A DNA stretch of 64,000 nt, taken from Gentiana macrophylla. Its lineage: Eukaryota; Streptophyta; Magnoliopsida; Gentianales; Gentianaceae. This document shows positions 15,201-24,007 of this stretch, piece after piece; position 1 is the first letter of the stretch; the number at the start of each line of letters is the position of its first letter. The position numbers were made by a program, and so were the translations under genes. The stretch lies in the NCBI GenBank assembly GCA_026214975.1, contig JAOBSW010000633.1, forward strand, positions 23,705-87,704, in the 5' to 3' direction. Under the pieces are notes generated by a model that made no database searches, was not told the DNA's origin, and worked only from the letters and a program-made list of their open reading frames with translations.

Positions 15201-15480
15201 AAATCAAACGTTAAGTAATCGGTGGGTACAAAAAGTACAAAAACAACGCTTGTAATTTCTTTGAAGTAACATGTCATATCGACCACAACGATAAACGGCG
15301 GTGCAAACGGCAGCAAACGGACACTAGAATGGCCTTGTACAAGGAATCAAAATCACACCGTTAAGTACTTCTACGGGTACAAAAAAGGTTTGTAATTTTA
15401 TTTGAAGTAACGATGTGATATCGACTTAAAGTTAAATAAGACACGCCGGTGCAAACAAAGATGCAAAACGACACACTGAA
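12291..15480 (+). repeat. Tandem duplication of satellite block, copy B (about 3.19 kb)
   Basis: This is the second copy of the preceding block, in direct contact and the same orientation. The rare monomer forms reappear near 12410, 12808, 12910 and 15290. Differences from copy A are mostly changes in the length of A runs and one- or two-base indels, plus scattered substitutions. That pattern fits a recent duplication, some sequencing error in homopolymers, or both. Confidence 0.85.
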
Positions 15481-16267
15481 TGGCCTTGTACAAGGAATCA
15501 AAATCACACCGTTTAGTAATCGGTGGGTACAAAAAAAGTACGAAAAAAAGTTTGTAATTTTCTTTGAAGTACTGATGTGATATCGACCAGAACGATAAAT
15601 AAGGCACGACGGCATAAACGTCAGGCAAAATAGACTCTAGAATGGCCTTGTACAAGGAATCAAAAATCACACCGTTAAGTAATCGGAAGGTACTAAAAAA
15701 AGTATGAACAAAAAGTTTGTAATTTTCTTTGAAGTACTGATGTGATATCGACCAGAACGATAAATAAGGCACGCCGGCACAAACGGCAGGCAAAACGTTC
15801 ACTAGAATGGCCTTGTATAAGGAATCAAAAAGCACACCGTTAAGTACTCTATGGGTACAAAAAAAAGTATGAAAAAAAAGGTTGGTAATTTTCTTTGAAG
15901 TAACGATGTAATATCGACCAAAAAGTTAAATAAGACACGTCGGTGCCAACGGCATGTAAAACGGACACCCGAATGGCCCTGTACAAGGAATCAAAAATCA
16001 CACCGTTAAGTAATCGGTGGGTACAAAAAAAAGTTTGTAATTTTCTTCAAAGTAACGATGTGAAATCGACCTCAACCATAAATAAAGCACGGCGGAGAAA
16101 ACAGCAGGCAAAACGGACACTCGAATGTCCTTGTAAAAGGAATCAAAAATCACACCGTTAAGTAATCTATGGGTATGAAAAAAGTACGAAAAAAAAGGTT
16201 TGTAATTATCTTTGAAGTAATGATGTGATATCGACCACAACGATAAATAAGGCACGGCGGTGCAAAC

Positions 16268-18104
16268 TGTTAGGTGTTATGCCCGAAAGACAATTTTGTA
16301 ATTGTTTTATTTAATGAATGAATTGAGATTATTATTCATATTTATTATTCTCATATTCACCGATGTGACAATAGTATTTACACTACAGAAAACCCAAAAG
16401 TATATCGTTTATGTAATCACTTAACTCAGTGTGTGGGATATACACGGGAGGATTGAGTTAGTGAAGATGTACTTAAAATACAATTAGCCCGTAGTGAAGT
16501 TAATTGAGAGTATCGGGTCTCCCCTTTAACGTGCTATTAATGCGCCCAGAACACAATAGGTGTGATTGTCTTATCCGGACTTTCGGTTAAGAGAACCTAG
16601 TGGGGCATTTATATATGATAGATATATCATATATAAATTTGGACCGATTTGATTAGAGTTCATGATATAATTCCGTAATCGAAGTCTTATCGAATCAATC
16701 GATGATCATATTTATGGATATATCTTAATCCTGAGGTGATCACGATCCAACCGCTTGAATCGTATGAGGTTTGACTTGACGGTTAAGGATTACACTGAGT
16801 TTGTGGTCTGAATTACCCCATCTTGGCATTGTACTGGATTGAGTGAGTAGTCTGTGTTTTCACAGATATCACGAATCCATTCCTTCCATTTCTCGGAAGT
16901 AGATGTATAGATTCTTTATTTGTTAATCCTAGAAACTGATCGATCCATGGAGTTCATATTACACTGATTAGCTACCAGTGAGTTGTATGAATTAATTGAT
17001 CACTAGGGGGTTAATGGTAAATAAGGATAAGAGGTTCTGAAAAGGGTTAACGGTAACTTCCGGATTTTGAATTAACAGTCTATGGAGGATTAATCCATAT
17101 GTAATGATTATATCAATGGACGCTTATTATCATTCTCGTGAGGAGTAAATATAATCTTATAATCGGAGGAGTGTAGTCACGGGATTATGGTGGCATATAT
17201 TCCTGTGATTGATTTATCGAATATAATTATTCTGTTCGTAAGATAATTATTTATTTGATTTATCGGAGCCACTGATTATTAGTCCATGGTCCCTGACATG
17301 CCTCCAATATAGCATAGCTATTCTCGGACTTCGAATCCTAATAATTTTAATTTAGTTCTTGTTAGAATTTAATTAAAACGATATGTGAATTAATTGTTTA
17401 GTGGACTATTAAATTAGTTGGGCTAAATAATTAAATATGTGAAAAAGACATTTTTCATAATCTTGGCCCAATTTAGTGTGTATGGCTGAAAATTATTGTG
17501 ACTAGGTCACAAGGAGTAAATTTTTGGCCAAAGGTGTATTATGGAACAAGAAATTAGTTTTCTTGTGAATTAATAAGACATGTGCACAAAATATTTATTG
17601 GATAAATATTTATGGTAAGAAATAAAGATAAATATTATTCTAGATTTGTTCTAGAATATTATGGGATTATCTTTTATTTATTGAATTTATTTATTTGCAA
17701 AATAAAATCTTTGGAGGACAAGGATTGCTCTCCTATATAGAGAGAGTTCTCCCAAGTCTAATACACATCATAAATTTCGATTTCTACCTCTTAGAGAGGA
17801 GAAGAAAATTTTCGGCCAAGGGGAGCAAGGGAAAATCTTGGATATTTTTTTCCGGGTAGCATATCGGAAGGATTCGAAACGAGAATTTCCTTCCACCGGG
17901 AGTTGCTCAAATCACACGTGCAGAAGATCGTGGTGCTCTTCACACCATCTTTTATTCTTTCTATTGTGGTTCTTCTACTTGGATTTTGAGATCCAAGAGG
18001 TATGTTCTACAACCCCCTTGTAGAGTAGATCTAGTTATTTTATTACGTGTAAATTATAGATCTAGATCCTTAAATCGCTTCCGTTGCGGATGATATTACT
18101 AACA
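16268..18104 (+). repeat. 5' LTR of the coding-free copia-like element
   Basis: This 1837-bp direct repeat matches 24008-25834 along its whole length with scattered substitutions and small indels. It starts TGTTAGGTGTTATGCCC and ends ATATTACTAACA, so the termini form the inverted repeat TGTTAG/CTAACA. The TATA box lies near 17734. Short open frames inside (for example 17838-18023, repeated in the 3' LTR) show no conserved domain and are not called. Confidence 0.93.
17734..17739 (+). promoter_or_regulatory. Probable TATA box of the 5' LTR
   Basis: TATATA occurs in the context GCTCTCCTATATAGAGAG, about 370 bp before the LTR end. The 3' LTR has TATATAAA at the matching place, and the related reverse-strand LTR has CTCCTATAAAAGGAG. 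Conservation of the box and its CTCCT neighbour in three LTRs supports a promoter. Confidence 0.6.
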
Positions 18105-18105
18105 G

Positions 18106-18121
18106 TTGTATCAGTTGCCTG
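18106..18121 (+). other. Primer binding site, degenerate initiator tRNA-Met type
   Basis: TTGTATCAGTTGCCTG lies one base after the 5' LTR. It resembles the common plant TGGTATCAGAGCC site complementary to the 3' end of initiator tRNA-Met, with mismatches. The related element at 58821-58840 has the better match TATCGGAGCCAGGTTCC on the reverse strand, which supports the call. Confidence 0.65.
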
Positions 18122-19380
18122 GTGATCTATATTCATACGTATAAAATATTAGATCTAGGAGTGGAAAACATGTAGATTTTTTGTCCCAAATTTGTTTTTT
18201 TTAGGGGCCGAAATTTATACATATTTTTTTTATGTTGCGATTGTTGTGGTTTGAAGAGATGGGTTGGGGTTGCTATTGTTTACCCGTAGATCTATTTTGT
18301 AGCTCTTTTGATTAGCATCAATTGAGCATATGATGTGTAATTTATTTTATGTCATGCGAAAAATTGTAAAAGGTAATACCTTTTGTATTTATTTTTGGTT
18401 CCGGGTTCGAGACGACGAAGATCAAGGTGTTGAAGATCATCAAGATGATGAAACAAAAGGTAAAACAGGAGGAGGTTGAAAAATTGTTTTTTTTTAATTA
18501 TTTAATCGGTCTCGGAATTTTTTTTTATTGCAATTGAAATTTGGTCTCGGCATTAGTTATGTGACGGCAGCTAGTTTTTTTTTGTGGGTAACCTAAATTT
18601 TTTTTATTGACCGAGAGGCCTGTTAATTATATAAAAAAAAAAATTAAATTTTTTTTTTGAGTTAGCCGTTTGCATGCGGCTAGGGTTTCAACAAATTTTT
18701 TTTTTTAAAAATAATATCAGTTTTTTTTTATGGCCAAGGACAGTTTATAAAAATAAAAATAAAAATTATTGAAAAAGCCGAGGGCTGTTATGAAAAAAAA
18801 AGTTTTTTTTATAAAACAATTTAATATAAATATATTTCAAATATATTGGTATATTACGGCCTCCTCTCCTCGTCGTTCGTGGTTCGTGTCGAGATCGAAT
18901 TTTTGAAGATCCGGAAGTTTTCAAGATCAAGATCGAAGATCGAGATTTGAAGACTTAGAATAAATTTTACTTTTCCTCAGAAAATAGGTTAGTCGGGGGT
19001 ACCAACGATCCATCTCGGTGTTTAAATTTTCCGCAATTTATTTTTTATGTGTTTGATCATAAAATAGATATAAAATCGGAATTGCCAAGACATGCATCAT
19101 ATCATAAATCCACTCCATGCATACATGTAGAATTTTAATTTTGGTAATTAAAATAGGCATGTATACAAACTCGCGTAATTAGTTGAAATTTAATTAATAC
19201 GTGGTAATTAATTAATTTAGTAACTAATTAAAGATCCGAGGACGGGTTATGAAATCGTTAAGTTTTCGTGAGTGTTCTCATGAATCGCCGTAAAAGCCCA
19301 AACGAGATCACGTTTTCGATTCGTAGTGTCTACTTAGATTGAATGATGGTAAAAGAACAATAAATCTTGGATAAAAACGG
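18122..19380 (+). other. Untranslated leader of the copia-like element
   Basis: About 1.25 kb of AT-rich sequence without a credible open frame. GGTTTGAAGAGATGGGTTGG at about 18249 is conserved in the related leader at 58693-58717 on the reverse strand, at a similar distance from the primer site. From 18485 to 18840 there are many runs of 7-9 T or A bases. I see no gag-like coding. Confidence 0.6.
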
Positions 19381-20110
19381 TTCGCTTTATAGGTTGGGTG
19401 GTCAATCGAGCCGTGGCTCGACCGACTTAACCCTCCTAGTGTGATGTATGCACCGGGTCCGGCAAGACTAAGCTACACCGGCGAGCGGATGGGTGATTCT
19501 TCTTATCTCAATGGGGCTCTCTTGACCCGACTTCGTCCCGATCATCACATATGTTCCAACGAATAGGACGGGTAGGCTTGCCTCACGCATCGACACCATT
19601 CGAATCCTTGATTTGATGTGCTATTATGTTAACATCAAAAGATGTGGTTAGTTAACCCACCACCACTTCCAAAATATTGAGTGGGAGCGGGGGAGGCGAC
19701 AGCCAACCCCATGGCCTCTACTATAGATACAAGTAAGTGAGAGAAGGGTGACGCCTCACGGCGCTTTGATTTCATCCCTAAGGATGGTGTTCACCCCTAT
19801 CAACATTCATGGCTTGGTCTCCAAAGGATAGGATTTTCAGTACTCATCGGGTCACCGACTATCCTAAGACGGCACACTCTGGGGGCGCACTAAGAGATCC
19901 GATATAGTAGGTCACACTCATAAAGGATATTATTGATAATATCTAGGCTAAAAAAGGAAGGTAGTCATTGAATAAAGGGATGTTCGATTCTCGTGGGATG
20001 TTCGATTCTCACAAGTTATTCATTGATGAGATTGTTTTGATTTAACCGTCATCTCTTTGACCTACCCTAAGGCGGCACTGAGATGCGAGGTTAAAACCTT
20101 GGAATGGTAG
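19381..20110 (+). other. GC-richer non-coding block in the internal region
   Basis: This block has higher GC than its surroundings and stops in all frames. Around 19843-19880 it carries GTCACCGACTATCCTAAGAC followed by GGCACACTC. The same motif returns at 23811-23840 near the 3' end, and a shorter form (GACCTACCCTAAGGCGGCAC) is at 20059-20078. Matching sequence occurs on the reverse strand at 63720-63755 and 63890-63935 in the second family copy. Function unknown. Confidence 0.5.
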
Positions 20111-20510
20111 AGTAGACTTAATTTTAGTTTACAATTCCTAAAATAAACTTATATAGTAGTGTTAAACTTGAATTAATGTCATTTTATTTACAGCATTATA
20201 TCCCTTACTAAATTGCTTAAAAATTTATAATTGACTAGTATTGACTTCGTTAAAAAGTGGAAAGTAACTAGGACGTTGAACTAGTTAATCGATAACGCAA
20301 TTATTTTTCGAAAGAGATATTTTCTCTTAAGCCTTTTAAAAACCAGATTGACATATAGGTATGTCACTAGTGTCATTCATGTCAAACGGAAGACAAACTT
20401 AGTTTGATCAAAGGTGATTCGGACTTTGAAATTCTTCTAGTGAATTTTAGGTGTGTAGTGATTACACGAGTAATTTTCTAATTGAAAAATCGGAAAATCA
20501 TGAAGTGTTA

Positions 20511-20549
20511 CTAGTTGGACGATATTTGGAATCGATGAACTAGTGGGAG
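20511..20549 (+). other. Hairpin abutting purine motif, module 1
   Basis: Outer stem CTAGTT (20511-20516) pairs with AACTAG (20538-20543). A symmetric GGA/ATG internal loop follows, then inner stem CGAT (20520-20523) with ATCG (20531-20534), closed by the loop ATTTGGA. The 3' arm runs directly into TGGGAG (20544-20549), which matches the core of the 3' polypurine tract. Confidence 0.7.
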
Positions 20550-20646
20550 CTTTATCATTTGTTGTTTTTCTAGAACATTAGAAAAGTGTAATCGACTACT
20601 CACGTGAATCGTTTCTAATTGAAAACCGGAAAGTCATGAAATGTCG

Positions 20647-20685
20647 CTAGTTGGACGATATTTGGAATCGATGAACTAGTGGGAG
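20647..20685 (+). other. Hairpin abutting purine motif, module 2
   Basis: Same stem, loop and TGGGAG tail as module 1, identical over the hairpin. Being a tandem copy, it adds no independent support for the structure. Confidence 0.7.
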
Positions 20686-20779
20686 TTCTATGATTTGTTG
20701 TTTTTCTGGAAATATTGGAACTTTGTATGAAAGATTTTCTTATCGAAAAAAATCAGAAAATCATAAAAATAAAGCATTT

Positions 20780-20818
20780 CTCGTTAGACGGTATTTGGAA
20801 CCGATAAACTAGTGGGAG
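20780..20818 (+). other. Hairpin abutting purine motif, module 3 (variant stem)
   Basis: Outer stem CTCGTT/AACTAG has one mismatch. The inner stem is CGGT (20789-20792) with ACCG (20800-20803) around the unchanged loop ATTTGGA, followed by TGGGAG at 20813-20818. Compared with modules 1 and 2, one inner pair has changed from A-T to G-C on both sides at once. The second family copy (63265-63297, reverse strand) has the same G-C pair and an intact outer stem. Confidence 0.7.
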
Positions 20819-20890
20819 CTTTAATGTTATGATTTGTCGTTTTTTTCTGGTATATTAGAAAATCCGAGAAGTCCCGACGAGTAACACTCG

Positions 20891-23800
20891 AAATAGACAT
20901 CCCACGGTTCAAGAGTAGTGTCTACTCAAACGAACCGCTGGTTCAAGACTGTTTCCATTCACGGAATGAATGGGAGAATATGTCTAAAAGTGTTAGTCAT
21001 CTAAACTGAGAAAACTTTAAGGCTGAACCGAAAATTAATTAACTGAAAATCATAGGATAAGGACAGTGATTTTGGATCACCAACCTATGAATCCTTGGCG
21101 ATTTTCTCGAGCTAAGTTCTTTGGAAGAACAAGGTAGAAGTGCATTTAACAATTAAAAGAGTAAACAACGGGCAGTTAATTTTAGCTAGAATAGTGGGAG
21201 TGATATAAGGAAATGAATCTCGGATTCAATCCTTGGATATTGCGGAAAAAATATTTTCTGCTTTTAAGATTCGTTTGAACGAAAGGATTTACCTTCTATT
21301 CGATAATTTGTTTGTCGATAGAAAGTGAATACCAAGTATTTAATCCAAGACTCGGACTTTTGTTTGATAAAGTCAAAACCACTTACAATTGCTGAAATAT
21401 GTATATAAAACGCATCTTAAGACCTATTAAAAGCAATTCGTTTCTATATTTAGATAAACGCTTCTTCATATTCCATAGTTAGTGCATAGTCCCTAAAAGA
21501 CTAGACTCAAGACTGCTCAGGTGATTCCTTTCTCCAGCCTTGTTATATTGTCTCAAAGGTTCAATGACTAAGTTTCCTTTCAATCGGGAAAAGGATAATG
21601 GTTATAAAGAAGTAACATAGCTTGTTCATGACGACTTCGGTCCGATGAAAGATACAAGCTAGTAGGAGCTTCCGAGTAGTGACTTCTTGTCGATAACTAT
21701 TGAAACACTCCGGAAAGTTTATCCAAAATATTTTGAGGTTTCTCTGTTTTCAACAGAGATAGAGTATTCTATACGGAATAGGCCATTCATAGTCCTCGAG
21801 ACTGATGCTCAGCCTGCCTTATTGTGACATGTTCTCACTAAGTGAGAAACCGTTAACTTGCCTTATATAGTTTTTAGATATGCTACAAAACACTACTTAA
21901 CTCAATAAAGATATTAGAAGCGAAATAACGGTCTACATTGAAATATAAGACCAAGAAGTCTACCTAGAATATGCTTTGGAATTTACGGATAAGGTGTGGA
22001 TTCGGTTCACCCCACTTCCATAAATATAAGCATTTAGCACACGGTGCTTGAAGGTAAGACTGGGAATTTTGCGCATACGTTCGGTCAATGACCATTCGTG
22101 ATATATCTTTTAACCAATTGTGTATAAATGTTAGATATAGGATTCTTGAAATCGGGAAGGACAATTATATCGTTGCATCCTCGATAGAGTCCATAAACAA
22201 AGCAAAACCTTGAACCTTAAAGTACGTTTACTCAAGGTAGTTACTAATCGATTAAAATCGCACCACATCCAACATCGGTTGTTGGTGATAACACTAAAAC
22301 ACTACTAAACTAGATCGTAATTTCGATCCACCCAAAGAAGTATTGGGAGTATGGTTTATCCATTACCCATTATGGGTTCTCATGGACTTTGTAGTCCGAG
22401 GATCAATTGACAACCTATGGCTCTTTTGTGAGCAAAGATAGATTCTTATAATAGAGGTTGGTTTAATAGCCATAACCCCGTGAATGGAGTTCGGCACTCA
22501 GTTCTGCTCATACTCTTGTAGAACCACCCGAGCGCCTCAGCCCAAAGTGGGAGTAATTGGATCTACACGGAAAAGAGTAGAATGAATAGGAAAGTTTATC
22601 TTTCAGAGCAAAGCTTGAGTGGTCTAGGGGTAATTTCTAAGAAGTAGAGAGTTAATCGACCTTGGCCTCTCTTACCACTTAGTATTGCATGATTTCGCTC
22701 AAAAATAGTAAAATATAGGGTGATTCCTCGAGACTTTTCTTTCCAAACAAACGGAGTCTGGATTCATTCGGAACAAAAGGGTATTGCCTTATGAACTTAT
22801 GACAGGATGACTGTCAAGGCTTATGTCCTTTCGTGGATAAAAAGCAAACCTCTCGGTCATTGGAAGTCATATATTTTTACAATATGTGGATTTGACCAGA
22901 ATATTGATAAGTCTTTTGTAGACTGGATATCAATCTTAGTACAGTAGTGAATATATACATTAGTATTTGTGAAGGATAACACTGCACTAGTTGGAGTCAA
23001 CATGGGTGTGTTATCTGCAGTCAGAATCAGACAATGCCACAATTCTCTGCAACAGAGATTTGGACAACATTCTAAAGAGTTTGACTCGGTCGAATTCATT
23101 AGAATCAGTCACTGGTTTCCCATCCATCTTATTGGTTAAGATGATGCATCTGTGTATGCAACATTCAACGAGGAAGTTCTACCCTATGCCTCAGGAATGA
23201 CTCTCTAAATCTTCGGATCAAGAGAAATGGGATAGATTCTCTTTCTAGTAAGAGATGGTCAAGTTATTGAACGTCAACTTTGATCGAATCTTAGATTCGG
23301 CGGTTACTAAAGCAAGTTTAGTATGTCCTTTAGAATCTTGAAGAGAACGAGGAATAATATGCGGACATATTCATGTGTGAACTTGGATATGTGTGATATA
23401 ATCGATTTTGACTTTAAGTAGACTGAGGATGATCGTTAAGTCGATCTCGGTCTCGTTGTTTACTCTTTGTGTTGAAGCTATTGCCTGGAGGAATCCAAAG
23501 AACGCCAACTCTACTTTAACTAGTTGGGTGATTAGCGGCTTTTGTAGTAGCTAGAGAGGCGATATAGCTTAAGGATTTCCTTTTCATATCTGGGAGTGAT
23601 TCTAGATTTGGAAGCCGATACCACATCATTGTGCAAACAATGAAGGGGTAGCTCATAAGGATTTTCGAAATCACTAGAGGTCAAGAGCATATTGAGAAGG
23701 TACCACATGATTAGATGGACCGGTAACGTTTCGATTCTACGGATCGCCCTCGAGCCGATTAACCCGACTAATCATTAAGACCCATGATATTTAGATGTAG

Positions 23801-23910
23801 GTACTCCCGAGTCACCGACCTATCCTACGACGGCGCACTCGGAGTGTACTTTGTCATCTGCAATGGTTATGATATGCTTAATGGGTACTAGAATAAGGGA
23901 TGGCTCTCCA
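20891..23910 (+). other. Remaining non-coding internal region of the copia-like element
   Basis: About 3 kb with stops in all frames; the few open frames of 60-80 codons (such as 22857-23099 on the reverse strand) overlap each other and show no family motif. AGTGGGAG or near copies occur at about 21193, 22345 and 22546. Much of it, to about 22588, aligns in order with 61508-63220 on the reverse strand, so it is a shared family sequence and not random decay of one insertion. Confidence 0.6.
21618..21668 (+). other. Longer hairpin abutting purine motif, module 4
   Basis: TAGCTTGT (21618-21625) pairs with ACAAGCTA (21654-21661), an 8-bp stem. Inside is GAC-TTCG-GTC (21633-21642). The 3' arm meets GTAGGAG at 21662-21668. 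The second family copy keeps the 8-bp stem exactly (62423-62430 with 62462-62469), has a 4-bp inner stem, and carries the cleaner GTGGGAG. Confidence 0.68.
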
Positions 23911-23931
23911 TTGCTTTAGAGCAAGTGGGAG
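23911..23931 (+). other. Hairpin abutting an upstream polypurine-like tract, module 5
   Basis: TTGCT (23911-23915) and AGCAA (23920-23924) form a 5-bp stem with a TTAG loop, followed at once by GTGGGAG (23925-23931) and AT. The run GCAAGTGGGAGAT is identical to that at the true 3' polypurine tract about 75 bp downstream. Confidence 0.6.
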
Positions 23932-23996
23932 ATGTAGTTTGTTGTATTTTAAATAAAAGGGTGTGCTCTAAAACAATTAATCAGATGCTTTCGTGC

Positions 23997-24007
23997 AAGT
24001 GGGAGAT
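23997..24007 (+). other. Polypurine tract before the 3' LTR
   Basis: CAAGTGGGAGAT followed by TGTTAGG is the usual copia-type arrangement of plus-strand primer and LTR start. It directly abuts the 3' LTR at 24008. Confidence 0.85.

Larger units (their letters stand above)
2073..16267 (+). repeat. Satellite array, segment 2 (forward orientation, about 14.2 kb)
   Basis: Continuous tandem monomers of the same family as segment 1, about 165 bp each. Monomers fall into visible variants: ACGATAAATAAGGCACGGCG, a GCACGCCGGCGC type, and an AGTTAAATAAGACA type. Several are truncated, for example near 4060, where ACTATGT runs directly into CCTGGTACAAGG. A variant with GATTTTCTTCGACGTAACG in place of TTTCTTTGAAGTA appears near 5041, 7530, 11744 and 14933. 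The segment ends in GCAAAC, where the copia-like element is inserted. Reverse-strand open frames of up to about 180 codons cross several monomers and are not genes. Confidence 0.95.
20440..20890 (+). repeat. Three tandem units of about 135 bp, each with hairpin plus GTGGGAG
   Basis: Three tandem units have hairpins starting at 20511, 20647 and 20780 (spacings 136 and 133 bp). Each unit has TTTCTAATTGAAAA-like sequence, GGAAAATCATGAA-like sequence, a hairpin, TGGGAGCTTTA and TTTGTTGTTTTTCT. The second family copy at 63241-63345 (reverse strand) has only one unit, so the number has grown here or shrunk there. Confidence 0.8.

Noticed and set aside
1..16267. CRISPR-like regular repeats
   Set aside because: Monomers adjoin without unique spacers and are of satellite length; the context is a eukaryotic genome.
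2073..16267. CENP-B-box-like motif in the monomer
   Set aside because: I saw no convincing match to the CENP-B box; the palindromes present are different.
17838..18023. 61-codon frame, with a related one at 25571-25753
   Set aside because: It lies in both LTRs of the copia-like element, shifts between the copies and has no domain.
22857..23200. Overlapping 80- and 69-codon frames on opposite strands in the copia-like interior
   Set aside because: They overlap each other and show no family motif; the second family copy does not cover this stretch, so conservation could not be checked.
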